From contig NC_092587.1 of assembly GCF_047663525.1 (NCBI RefSeq), positions 204,504,001-204,568,000 on the forward strand: a stretch of DNA of 64,000 nt. Direction: 5' to 3'. Source of the stretch: Anas platyrhynchos. Lineage: Eukaryota; Chordata; Aves; Anseriformes; Anatidae. The position numbers and the translations under genes were made by a program. The first letter of the stretch is position 1. Every line of letters starts with the position of its first letter. This document shows positions 1 through 10,263 of this stretch, in pieces. The notes under the pieces were generated by a model. It made no database searches, was not told where the DNA came from, and saw nothing but the letters and a program-made list of their open reading frames with translations.

Positions 1-138
1 CCTCGTCCCCTGCTCTGTTGCTATCACCATCTCTTTCCTCTCTCAAACATCGAAAAAAACTGTTGGGAATATTCCTGGTGCTAGGAATATTCTAATAAAC
101 ATGCTATGAGATTGGTCAGGATGGTGTTTGCTGGCTGG

Positions 139-160
139 GTTAAATTGCTAGCAATTTAAC
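139..160. repeat. Perfect 22-bp palindrome
   Basis: The left half GTTAAATTGCT is followed immediately by its exact reverse complement AGCAATTTAAC, with no spacer. The symmetry breaks at 138/161. The centre is an NheI-type GCTAGC. No protein family is obviously implied. It could be a dimeric binding site, a remnant of a terminal inverted repeat or chance. Confidence 0.95.
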
Positions 161-3100
161 AGCTGAATACAGCACCCAGGAACTGGTCACTGGTTCAGCT
201 GGAGCTACATTTGTTTTCCCAAAGTGAAAAGACTGAAGTTTCACTCAGAAATGTTGAGTGGAGAACCAAGGTGCTTAGATAAGAAGTTTCCCTGGTTCAC
301 TTCCCAGTAGGCAAACCCCAACGTGAGCACAGCCTGAGAAGTCACCATTGCCACCCCTCCCACTTTAATAGGTCAAACCAAAAGAAAAAAAGCCCGGGAA
401 CAGTATTTTTAGGCAATGTCTTTTAAATTCATGCAAGTCCTGAGAGCTGCACTGTTGAACATCCTTATCCTCACTACCCATGCCCAGGTGCTGGACACTT
501 TTGCACCAAGAGCTGTTTCTGCCACCTTTGCCACCTTTGCCAGAGGAGTGCCCCATTGCAGCTCCTCCCTTCTCTCCATCATCCAGCCAAAGGAAAGCCA
601 AATTGGTGAGAAAATAAGGAACCAGAGCCACCTCAGCAAGGAAGGATGACTTTATTGCAATTTAAATCCTCATTTCCTGCAAGACGTTACCCTTTCTATG
701 AATCTATTGATTTTGCTCAATGAACTGGCCAGAAGATGATTCCCTTCTCCTCGAACACAAGACCGGGGGAACTGAAAGTTTCCCCTTCACAGCTGCAAGG
801 GGAAAAGAGACATAAAATAATGTCAAGCCCTTGCTGAATTGAAACTAGAGAGGCTGAAGGAATCTCTCTCCTCCAAACACGCTGCTGTCAGCCCAGGGCC
901 ACCTCTGTCTCCGCACCCTCCTGGTAACCCAGACTGGCATTGTGTAAGGAAAAGCACATCCATGCTGCGGCGGTTATTTTTATGCTGTCCTGTACTTGCT
1001 GTAAGAACTGGTCCTGCAAAAACATTTTGCTCTTGACTTTGTGCAGCTCACCCAGTTTCAGCGAGGTTTATTTATAGAGAGGAAAAGGACAGATGAAGAG
1101 CTCACAGGTCTCTCCAAGATGGAAAAAAAAATAAAAATAAAAAAATTAACTATGCTTCTATTATTTTCATGCTGAATTATTTTAACCGAACTAAATGTTA
1201 AAACAATCACAGTAAGGTAGAAAATATTCAGCATAAAAAATAAGAGCTAACGCCCATGGCAATAAAAATCTACTGATCACATCTGCAATATTCAGATTTA
1301 GATTGCAATTTAGATGACAGCATTTTCTGCCATATGTCAATACATATACATAAGAATATACATGTATATTTATACTTGTATATGTGTACAGAAATATATG
1401 TATGTATGAAAAAATTAATCATCAGCCATTCACCACCAGAGGGCAGGCAAAGTATATGTAAATCAGTCATCCTAACGTGTTCCCTGCACATGTCAATGAA
1501 TGAATTGTTCAGTGGCCAGAAAGGTATTGCCAGTGTTTTCTTTGACCATCTCCAATGACTTTATTATCTTGAGTCTTGAGCCTTATGACATCCTCATGTT
1601 GCACAATGTACTTTCCTTTTTTATTATCATTATTAAGTAAAAAACTCCCTGCATTTTTCAAGGATGAAAGCTGGGAGCGGTGCACCATGAGGTAACCACA
1701 GGGAGCATCGCATGAATGGTGAGAAACTTCCTTAGTGCTAAGGCTGAGGGAGGAGAGGACATTGCCATGTGTGTATCTGGAGAAAGCAATAGGCCAGGGG
1801 GAGTTGTAAATACCCACTTTTCAGTAAATATAACCTAATATTACTCCTTCACAATCAACAGATATCCACTGACATACAGCAAAGGGACTGGTCCCTTTTG
1901 GGGTGTATTAAAAATCAATTAAGAGCGTATTACTTGACAGCAGAAAATGAATGAAATTGAGATCCAGCAAGGCTGATGTGAACCATTAAGCAACACGGGC
2001 ATTCCCTTCATCCTGAATGCTAGAAACATCTCATTTCATCAATTTACATGTGAGGTTGGTAAGCCAACCTTCTGGATATATACAATTACCAAAAAAAGAG
2101 CTTCTCTCCCTTTCATAATACAGAAAGAAGAAAAATACAGGAGTCTAGTTACCAGAAAGTAAATCCTAAAAAGCTCACTCCTCCAAACAGGGGATGCTTA
2201 TGGTATGGCATGGACAGGCAATGACCTTCTAGATGTGATGGACCATGAGCTCTGTTAAGACCATGGACTAAATCCCAGTCAGAATCATTCCAGAAATACC
2301 AGTTCCCAAGTGGCATCTCCCAAGGAAATTTGGAAATCATTTTAAGTGACTGATATGTCCTACCTGGGCTGGAAAGCTGGTTATACCCACACCACCAAAA
2401 AATCCAGTTGGTCCTCTATCTCCTGCCTGTGAGAGGGACTCGTTTCCTTTCCTGCTGAAGCTGTGTCTGTGTTAGTCACTCCCCACCCCTATCGTGCTCA
2501 CAGTAGAAAGTGGGAGCTCCCCATGGGTGATTCATCTGCCCCATCTTTGATGTCTGCTGGAGAACAAAATGAATCACGATCAAGGACTCCCATTTCACCC
2601 CTGTGAGCTGTGCAGTATATCAAGATGAGTGGCTCGCTTGACAGATGCAGACCTTGCAGATGTCTACATTTGATCAGAGCTATCTCTTTTGTCTCTGACA
2701 TCATTCTGGGGTTACAAATTTGTGTAAGGAAAAGGAGACCAGGAGTTTACTCAGCTCTTCAATGCTGCTGCCATGGGTTCTTCTGTATGTGCTTGGCTGG
2801 GAACTGGTGATACAAATTTAAGCAAAATTGTATGTGCTTCTAAATTCTCCATATTTCATCATTCCAGTGCACTAAAGCTCTCAGTGGAAATGCAGCCCGT
2901 GCAATGGCTTTAAAGATTTTGCTGAGTGCTTCTGACCTCTGAAATCTGGAAGGCAGTGTTCAGCATCGAATTAAATGCTCATTGTTTGGAACAATCTGAG
3001 ACTGATAATCAGGGTTAAAAAGGCAATTTTTCCTTCAAGTCGTTGTCCTGTGTCTGCTTTCTCTCTCCATTGAAATACCTCCATCATCCCTGCACATTTC

Positions 3101-3538
3101 CCAATGTACCCCCCACTTCATTATTTGGTGTGGAGGGGTTGCTAGATGGTGCAGGTGCCTTCCTCCTCCTTTTTTTTTTGTTTCAGCAAAAGCACTGTGG
3201 AAAGGGACTGCTGTGAAGTACTGTGTCAGCACTGCAAGGAGCACGCCGAGGGACGAAGCCAGGGTTTCAATGTTTTTCCTTCATGCAAAATATCCAAAAT
3301 ACATCATTGAGTGCTGCATTAGATTACTCAAGAAAAGCCAGCATTTGTACAGAAAGCACAGACGTTTTGGAAATAATCCAGAATCCAGCTGTGGGCTATT
3401 AAAAAAAATAAAAATCAATACATGATGACGTAGGGATGGATCAAGGGGCTATGGGAAGGATCAAAGGGTTTAAGGAACATGACAAAAATAGAGCATTTCT
3501 AAGTCATTTCTTCTATCCCTAGGATTATGATTGCAAAC

Positions 3539-3583
3539 TTTTTTTTTTTTTTTTTTTTTCTTTTTTTTTTTTTTTATTTTTTT
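3539..3583. repeat. Poly-T tract with three interruptions
   Basis: Runs of 21, 15 and 7 T are separated by a single C and a single A, and the tract ends in CAGG. It could be the poly-A tail of an old minus-strand retrocopy or a simple low-complexity tract. No recognisable retrocopy body follows it. Confidence 0.85.
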
Positions 3584-5202
3584 CAGGATTTGCCTGAAAA
3601 AATCAGCACAGAAAGAGCAAAGGACAGGGCAGATCACACTCTTGACCAACTGTAGTGAAACACTTTCCACAAGAGCTGAAAATTACTCGTTTCGTGATCA
3701 GCTTCAAGACCTTGCAGATATAATGCCAGTAATCCCTTTACTACAGCTTCCCTGCAGAAAGATACCACCTACCCAAAGCACACAGGGAAAGAAAAGGGAC
3801 AACAGAAAAGGGAAAACTGATTGTAAACAGTGGTTGGTAGCTTAAAGTCATTTTGGCAAGGTCTGAGTCAACACCGGGGACTAAAAACACCAAGGGAGAG
3901 ACTGGCTTTCCTCTTTATTTCCCCGCTCAAAAGAAAATGAAAAGAATGAAGAAGAGTGGATGATATTTCAGTTTGAATTGACTGGGGGATCTAAAAGGGA
4001 GAGAGATGATCTTTGACAGTGCCAGCAGAGCAAACTGTTCTCCTGCCTGTTGGCACCACCTGATTCATAGCTCCTCGTGTTACTGCAGAGATATGAGAAG
4101 TATTTGCAAGGGAAACCACATCAGACTCATCTGGTTTTGCCATTTCAAGATAAACCAGATCTGTCACACGGAGCACAGCTCCCTGAACCTGTTAATGAAG
4201 CTTGGGACATTTGAAGTGCCAGCTAGAAGAGGGCCCTGGAGATGGTAGAGGAGCAGGCAAAGCCCAGAGATGCTTGAAAAAGTGTGGGTCGGATGCTGCT
4301 GGACGAAGACTGCCACCAGCCATCAGAGCTGGCAGGCCAAGTGCAAGGCAGAGAGTCCCTGCCCTTATTTTTGTCTTCTCAAGACCCAGCAACTTTCCTG
4401 CAAGCCACACCTCAGAAGTCACTGGGGACGGGTGTGAATCTGAGGCTCAGTCATCGGAAAGTAAAACCAGAGGATGCTGGAGACACTTTTAGCCCTCTAC
4501 AATCCAAACATGAATCCTGCTTGCCTCATTCCCATAAAAATTGTGGGAGTCTCTGATACTCCTGAGCTATCCTTTTTCTTGCTCACATTTTCCCTCCCTT
4601 TTTCTCTTGTTGTCTCATGGCTTCATGTTCCAGCAGCCTCCATATCTGGCTGCCATTTCCTCCCCAGCTGTATTTTTTTTAATCTCCTGCAGTCTCTCAC
4701 TCTGCAGAAGACCCTTTATTGCCAAACCACCTCATCTAAATCCTGCCATGATACCTGCTCACACTGACAGTTTCAACAACATCTGCCATTCATGTGGTGT
4801 CCAGTGTCCCTCAAACACCACAAACGTCCCAAGCACCATTACGTGCATTTCATTTTTTTGTTCAATTCTGGAGCACTGCCTGAATCCCACTGTGCCTTGG
4901 GATGGGCAGCCAAACAGCAGTGACAAGATGAGCCAGGAGAATGCCAACCCTGAAAATCAATGATTTGTAGAATGGACACTGCTGACCATTTCCTAAAAAA
5001 TCACATCTGGCTGGAAGGGCGAGTCTGGAATGTCCCAGGAGAACTGGCCACACATTTTTCACTCTGGTTTTCAGATTAATTTTGCAGATGCTTTTAGGTT
5101 ACTGGTAGTAGGGTTAGAGTAGCTAAGGGATACCTCCTTTGCGGTTGTAAGTCTTCAGCTTTCAACAGGAATGTCTTCATGGTCCAAGGTCAGGTTAACC
5201 AT

Positions 5203-5229
5203 AACCATAACCTGGGGAAGGTTATGGTT
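5203..5229. repeat. Short perfect inverted repeat (11-bp arms, 5-nt loop)
   Basis: Arm AACCATAACCT (5203-5213) and its exact reverse complement AGGTTATGGTT (5219-5229) flank the loop GGGGA. It lies about 50 bp before a CR1 fragment. It could fold as a hairpin in DNA or RNA. No function is implied. Confidence 0.9.
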
Positions 5230-5279
5230 GGTACCAGAGGGCAATAAGTCACATTCAGAAAGGTGCTTGTCCCCCAGGG

Positions 5280-5816
5280 CTCTACTCTGCTGAGGCCGCC
5301 CCTCGAGTGCTGGGTTCAACTTTGGGCCCCTCACTCCCAGAAGGACATCGAGGCCCTGGAGCGTGGCCAGAGAAGGGCTCCGAAGCTGGGGAAGGGCCTG
5401 GGACACAAGTCCTGTGAGGAGCGGCTGAGGGACCTGGGGGGGTTTGGGCTGGAGAAGAGGAGGCTCAGGGCAGAGCTTATTGCTCTCTGCAAGTGCCTGA
5501 AAGGAAGGGGTGGGGAGCTGGGGGGCGGCCTCTGCTCACAGGGAACCAGGGCCAGGAGCAGAGGGAACGGCCTCGAGTTGTGCCAGGGGAGGCTCAGGTT
5601 GGCAATGAGGAGACATTTCTGCTCAGCAAGAGCGGTCAGGCCTTGGGACGGGTTGACCAGGGAGGTGGGGGAGTCCCCGTCCCTGGGGGTTCTCAAGGAG
5701 AGGTTGGACGTGGTGCTTGGGGACAGGGTTTGGTGGTGACATTGGTGGTAGGGGGACGGTTGGACCAGGTGATCTTGGAGGGCTTCTCCAACCTTCATGA
5801 TTCTGTGATTCTGTGA
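5280..5816 (+). mobile_element. CR1 LINE, 5'-truncated 3' end
   Basis: This is the 3' part of a chicken-repeat-1 non-LTR retrotransposon in + orientation. The order of blocks matches the family: the end of the reverse-transcriptase frame (GAAGGACATCGAGG, then the 'gagcggctgaggga' block), the 3' UTR block with 'agaggaggctcagg', a block resembling the usual 'ggcatgg-contest' consensus, and a terminal tandem of ATTCTGTG at about 5798-5816. It is 5'-truncated as usual for CR1. The frame on each strand across it is a repeat artefact, not a host gene. Confidence 0.93.
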
Positions 5817-5818
5817 GA

Positions 5819-7615
5819 TGCCAAGAGCAGTGTCTTCCTCAGAAACAACTCAAGACAGAGTCCTGAAACCTGTAGGCACCATAGGATGAAGCTGAGAGCT
5901 GAGGACAGGAACCACAGCTACCCTGGTGACCTGCACAGCCCCTGTCCTGCTCCCTACCACTGTCAGCACCAAGGCAAGCAAAAATCCCAGTGTGTAAAGC
6001 ATCGGCAAGCTCCCAGCGGCAAAATTCCCCAAGGAGCAACAGGAACAGAAAAAGAGTGAACAGATCAGAAATCTTGGCCCTCTCTTTCCTCATGCTTTTT
6101 TTTTTTTTAAGAACAGGCTATAATCAGAGCTGAAGGAAATGAAGCAGAAATATCAAACTTTGTTTAGTCTGGGGAAATATCATTTATAATTAGAGATGGG
6201 CATCCTGTTGACATGATACAACCTATTTTAAGCGTGAGGTGAGCACGTGGTCAACTGCTAATCTTTTGCAAGTGATTAAAAACTGCCAGTTCATCTCTGA
6301 GTGGCTGCTTTCTTTCTTTTTTTTTAAAGTGTCGTTTCTGAAAAGCAACTGGGCTAACGTCATCTCGAGATAATGATGCTTATACTGGCAGTGATGTCTT
6401 GGAGCATCTCAGAAGCTGGGAGTTTTGGTTTCTGTTTATGCACTCCATGCCAGCCCCACCAGGCAAGCCTGCTCATCTCTTCCATGGAAGAGTGGGAATC
6501 CCAAGGGAACTGCAGGGGCTGAGCCTGTGGCAGGACAGGGCCCACAGTTGACCTCGTATGACCAGCACTGACTTGTGGACCTTTTTTTTGGAGCAGGGTT
6601 TGGCAGCTGCCACATCCTGCTGCCCCAGGGTGAGGCTGGCAGGATTTGTGCACAGCAGGTATCAGCAGGACCCACTGCAGGACTGGTGCTTTCAAGCAGC
6701 TTTGGGGGCACGATTCTACAAGTTTTTTGAGGGTGCTGTCCATCCTAGTGCCCTTCATTCATGGGACCAGCATGGACACATCAATTCTGTCAGATAACCT
6801 GGTCACCCACGTTGTTGGTGGGTTCACTCCCTGGGACAGACATCTTTAGTGGGAGAGAAGTAACCAGAGGAGCATCATCCATCAGGTGTCACTGGAACCA
6901 TCCACAGGTTGACCCAAGACTTCTGTACCCACACACCAGAGCTAGAGGTCTAGCAACAGCAGGGTCTGTGTGGATAAGTCCTTCTACTTCCATATGAGGT
7001 TGAAATTTATTTTTGTAAGACTTACCCTTTCTGTGATAGGTCACTTTCCCATTAGCTAGCCATGCTCCACTTGGAAAATACAGCTGGACTCACTTCTCCA
7101 AGTAGCAGGTCCACAGGTTGGCTGCCAAGACATCAAATTGGCCACCAGGTTTGCCTGGCATGGTGACAGGAGGTGAAACAATACATCCTTGTGCCTCGGT
7201 GAAGTCTCTCTGTGGGTAATTCCTGGCCAAGTAGGATAGAACAGAGTAAGAGAGGAGTTTCAGCTTGGGTGGGAGGTGTACATCGATAAACCAATGTCAA
7301 GCTCATGCCAAACCAAATAGTGCAGCCATATTCACTTGGATTGGTGCCACAAGATGAAGAAATAGTGGAGAGTTAATTCAGGCAATGCGTGGAGTGGCCA
7401 AGGCCATACAGCTTTCAGACCACAGTCCCAAGCTCACTTCTTGGTACTTGCCATGTACTCTCTCTTAAGGGGTCAACATACGTTAGACATAAATAGCAAC
7501 TCTGATGTCAGTCATGACATTGTAGGATGCTCTTGGAACAGCAAAGCTTCTGTCAAAGGCACAGGGACATGTCCATCCTTAAATCTGTCATCCAGGGTAA
7601 CGTTTCTCAAGGCTA
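5819..7615. other. Intergenic DNA between two CR1 copies
   Basis: No coding exon or recognisable repeat is seen. There are short T runs near 6095-6108 and 6318-6326. The several overlapping frames between 6360 and 6997 on both strands match no family I know and lack exon signals. Confidence 0.5.
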
Positions 7616-7999
7616 AAGCTGAGAGAGTTGGGGTTAATTGGAGAAGAGAAGGCTCCTGGAAGAGATTATTGTGACCTTTCTTATAAAGAGGGATTTATAA
7701 GAAAGATGGAGAAAATTTTTTTACCAGGGTCTGTAGTGATAGGACAAGGGGCAATGATGTTAAACTAAAATAGAGTAGACTTAGATTAGATATAAGGAAG
7801 AAGTTCTTTACTGTGAGGGTGGTGAGGCACTGGAATAGGTTGCCCAGAGGAGCTGTGGATGAGCCATTGCTGAAGTGTTGAAGGTCAGGTTGGATGGGGC
7901 TTTGTTCTAGTAAAAAACGTCCGTGTCCATGGCAGGGGTGTTGGACATGGCAATCTTTAAGGTCCTTTTCAGCTCAAACCATTCTGTGATTTGATTATT
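7616..7999 (+). mobile_element. CR1 LINE fragment, older copy
   Basis: Diverged CR1 3' region in + orientation. Recognisable blocks are 'ttaattggagaagagaaggctc', the 'gataggacaaggggcaatg' block, 'ttagattagatataaggaagaa', 'gtgaggcactggaataggttg', and a 3' end ATTCTGTGATTTGATT. It is AT-richer and more diverged than the copy at 5280, which suggests a different and older subfamily. Confidence 0.9.
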
Positions 8000-9966
8000 T
8001 ACCAAGAGGTTGGATTTATTGTTTGCAAAACAGGAGCTTAAGAAGACGACACTCTACGAACAAGTGACATCCATCTCCATACTGCGGAAGAACTCAAGAG
8101 ACCACCTCAAGCCTCATCAAAATGGTATTCCGAGGATACCAATAAAGGTTTGGGATTGATGCACACAAGCAACCTTTTCCATAGGATGTGCTTCTGTTGC
8201 TAAGAAAAGTCAATGATTTCTCATTCACTAACTGTTACTTCTAATTGTTAAGTGAATTTGGCCATTAATAAATTACGTATATAGCTAGGTGTGCACACAG
8301 GTAATAGCTATTACAGTAACAAAATCATTTTTTTCTGTATTATATACTTTTATAACTTCATTTAGCATCCTTGTTACATACTTCTTGCAACAACATGTGC
8401 AAGATATATTTACTGCCTTATTTAGTGAACCACATCTTGCACATCTGTGGATGCTTTCATCTAGAGCCTCCCAGTACACTGCAGATCTGAAATAACTCTG
8501 ACTCACAAGAGCTGGTGGGCTACAGAAGATGATCAGGAACCTGCTGCGGAGAAGCAGAGGCTGGAAGCCGGCATATGTTTAGCAGAATCCCCAAAGCCTC
8601 TTGGCACACGGTATAAAAGGACATGGCTTTTATCTGACTTTATAAATGGATCCAGGGAAGTGGGACAGAATTGATGCTATCCAGGAGAAGAGAGTCAGCA
8701 CCACATTTTTTATTTTTATTTTAGGGGGGTGGAAATCATTGCAAATTGTGGTCTAAAATGGGGTAAATGCCCAATGCTGAAGCCAAACATCCCTTCTGAG
8801 GGGCTTTGCTCAGCACAAGCCCATCCTTGGCACTCACCCCTGGCACTTCAGGGTGCCTTCCCTGCGCAGGGGAAGAAGTGTGACTAACATCCTCCGGGAC
8901 TTGTGACATCCTTCCCTGGTGGAGCCGCGTGCCCTGCTCATTGTCTTGGCGCAGAAGGTCAACAGTTGTGTCATCACAGCCACATGTGCAGCCCCGCAGG
9001 TTAATGTCAGTGATGAGGATGCTCCCCAGGCACTATGGGGAGCAGGAGTGAGGTTTGCAGTGGTCCCTGGTGCCCTTTGGGGAGTCCCCAATGGGGTGGG
9101 GTGGCCCAGGGAAGGCCAGGTCTTGGCTGGGGAAGCTATGCTCATTTTGCTCCTCATGCACTGAGTCTGGAGCTGGCAAAACATTTTTAGAGGTTGGTAC
9201 TCCTGCAAACTAGTATTTGGAGCCAGTGAATGCCCACCCAGTTATCAGGTCACTTCTTCTAAGCAGGAGACGACAACGTGGGTAATGCTCAGGTCTCCCA
9301 CCCATTTATATGAAAGCAATATTTTGAAGAATAATGACCAAGTAAAAGACATCAGGATCTGTCCCACTGCCCTTTTTTAGAAGGCACTTGTGTTGTTCCT
9401 CGTTCAAGCGTGAAATTGAATTTATCCTTTCCCCCAAGAGTATGTTTCGGTCATCCCACAGAGAGACCCCGGAGCTCTTGGGACACCAAACATGCTGTGC
9501 TCACCCTACTCCAAAATATCCTCTTCTTACACACCCCATCCTGACTTTCTGGCTTGGATAGCCAGGATGATGGGTTTGTGCTTTCATGGGGGTGTGCAGT
9601 TTGCTGGCTGGGACTATGACCCCAAAAGGGACCCATCTTGCTTCTGTGTCCCTGTGGGTGTGCATCCCAGCTCAGTCCTCACAATTCACCCCAGCCCCGG
9701 GGTACCTAGGGGTCTGTGCTACTCAAAGCTCACGCTCCCATCTGCGGGACAGGCACGGCGAACTTCAGAGGCAGCACGTGTCGCCCAAGTCTGTGCGGAG
9801 GGGATTTTTGTGGTATTCACAGACCGTTTCATGTGTCAATGTGAGAGGAGCGTAATTACCAGCTGAGAAACTGCAGGAAATAAGCCAAGGTTGAGCGAAC
9901 GAAATGGAAAATAAAGAGAAGTGCAGAGGACACACACATTTTAAAACTATTACGGAGGTATGCATT
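8000..9966. other. Proximal 5' flank of LRRC32, no gene seen
   Basis: No coding exon is evident. It holds a TATAAAAGG at 8612-8620, a hairpin GCTCCCC/GGGGAGC at 9021-9043 and a palindromic NF-kB-like GGGGAGTCCCC at 9079-9089. It lies directly upstream of the predicted TATA promoter, so it is the natural place for proximal LRRC32 control elements. That role is inferred from position only. Confidence 0.4.
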
Positions 9967-9998
9967 CACGTGCTCGTGGGAGCCTGGGAATATATAAG
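9967..9998 (+). promoter_or_regulatory. LRRC32: Predicted LRRC32 core promoter: E-box plus TATA box
   Basis: A canonical TATATAAG (9991-9998) lies 19 bp after a CACGTG E-box (9967-9972). Initiation would be expected about 25-30 bp downstream, near 10020. A consensus splice donor follows 270 bp later, and the first coding exon of LRRC32 is the next gene feature on this strand. The signals are seen directly. Assignment to LRRC32 is inference, and a separate upstream transcript or a second promoter cannot be excluded. Confidence 0.45.
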
Positions 9999-10019
9999 AG
10001 CTCATGACTGCGAAGGAAT

Positions 10020-10263
10020 GAATTCAAGGACCGGTCTATGGGGAGTATTTTTTTTTCCTGTGACTTCAAACTTCTCTCCGAGCTCGCAGAGTTTTAGTCA
10101 GCTGGCATGCAACAGAGGTACGACTTCCCCAAGGAAACTCTTCCTCGGCTCGCACTGGAAAGGCTGCTGGGAGAGTCCGGGAGGCAGAAGGCTGCAGGCA
10201 GAGGCGAAACCACCTCCTCCTCCTCCTCCTCCTCTTCCTCCTCCTCCTCCAGCCACAGAGCAG
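10020..10263 (+). other. LRRC32: Predicted non-coding first exon of LRRC32
   Basis: The exon is bounded by the expected start 25-30 bp after the TATA box and by CAG|GTACGT at 10264, a near-perfect donor. It is more GC- and CpG-rich than its surroundings and contains a CCT trinucleotide run near its 3' end. Mammalian LRRC32 likewise begins with untranslated sequence and puts the start codon in a later exon. Weaker alternative donors are at 10118 (GAG|GTACGA) and 10385 (AAG|GTACTG). A frame across this region (9904-10395) matches no known family and is not taken as coding. Confidence 0.4.
10213..10250 (+). repeat. (CCT)n microsatellite
   Basis: About 12 CCT units with one CTT interruption, inside the predicted 5' UTR exon and ending 14 bp before the donor. 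A pyrimidine-only tract here could affect translation or splicing of the leader. Length is probably polymorphic. Confidence 0.9.

Larger units (their letters stand above)
1..5275. other. Upstream intergenic DNA, no gene seen
   Basis: No open frame here has a recognisable domain or plausible splice signals, and the short frames on both strands look like chance. Visible structure is limited to a perfect palindrome at 139-160, an AT-rich stretch with ATAC/TATG runs near 1330-1410, a poly-T tract at 3539-3583 and a small hairpin at 5203-5229. I recognise no full transposable element. It lies 5-10 kb upstream of the predicted LRRC32 promoter, so distal regulatory elements are possible but not shown. 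Confidence 0.6.

Noticed and set aside
3539-3600. Poly-T followed by CAG as a splice acceptor for a new exon
   Set aside because: No coding similarity follows and no donor pairs with it. Low-complexity T runs commonly end this way.
5263-5816. Frames of 107-158 aa on both strands
   Set aside because: They lie wholly within a CR1 3' region and match its non-coding consensus.
8611-8620. TATAAAAGG as a second LRRC32 promoter
   Set aside because: No consensus donor follows at a suitable distance. The TATA at 9991 with a downstream donor is better supported.
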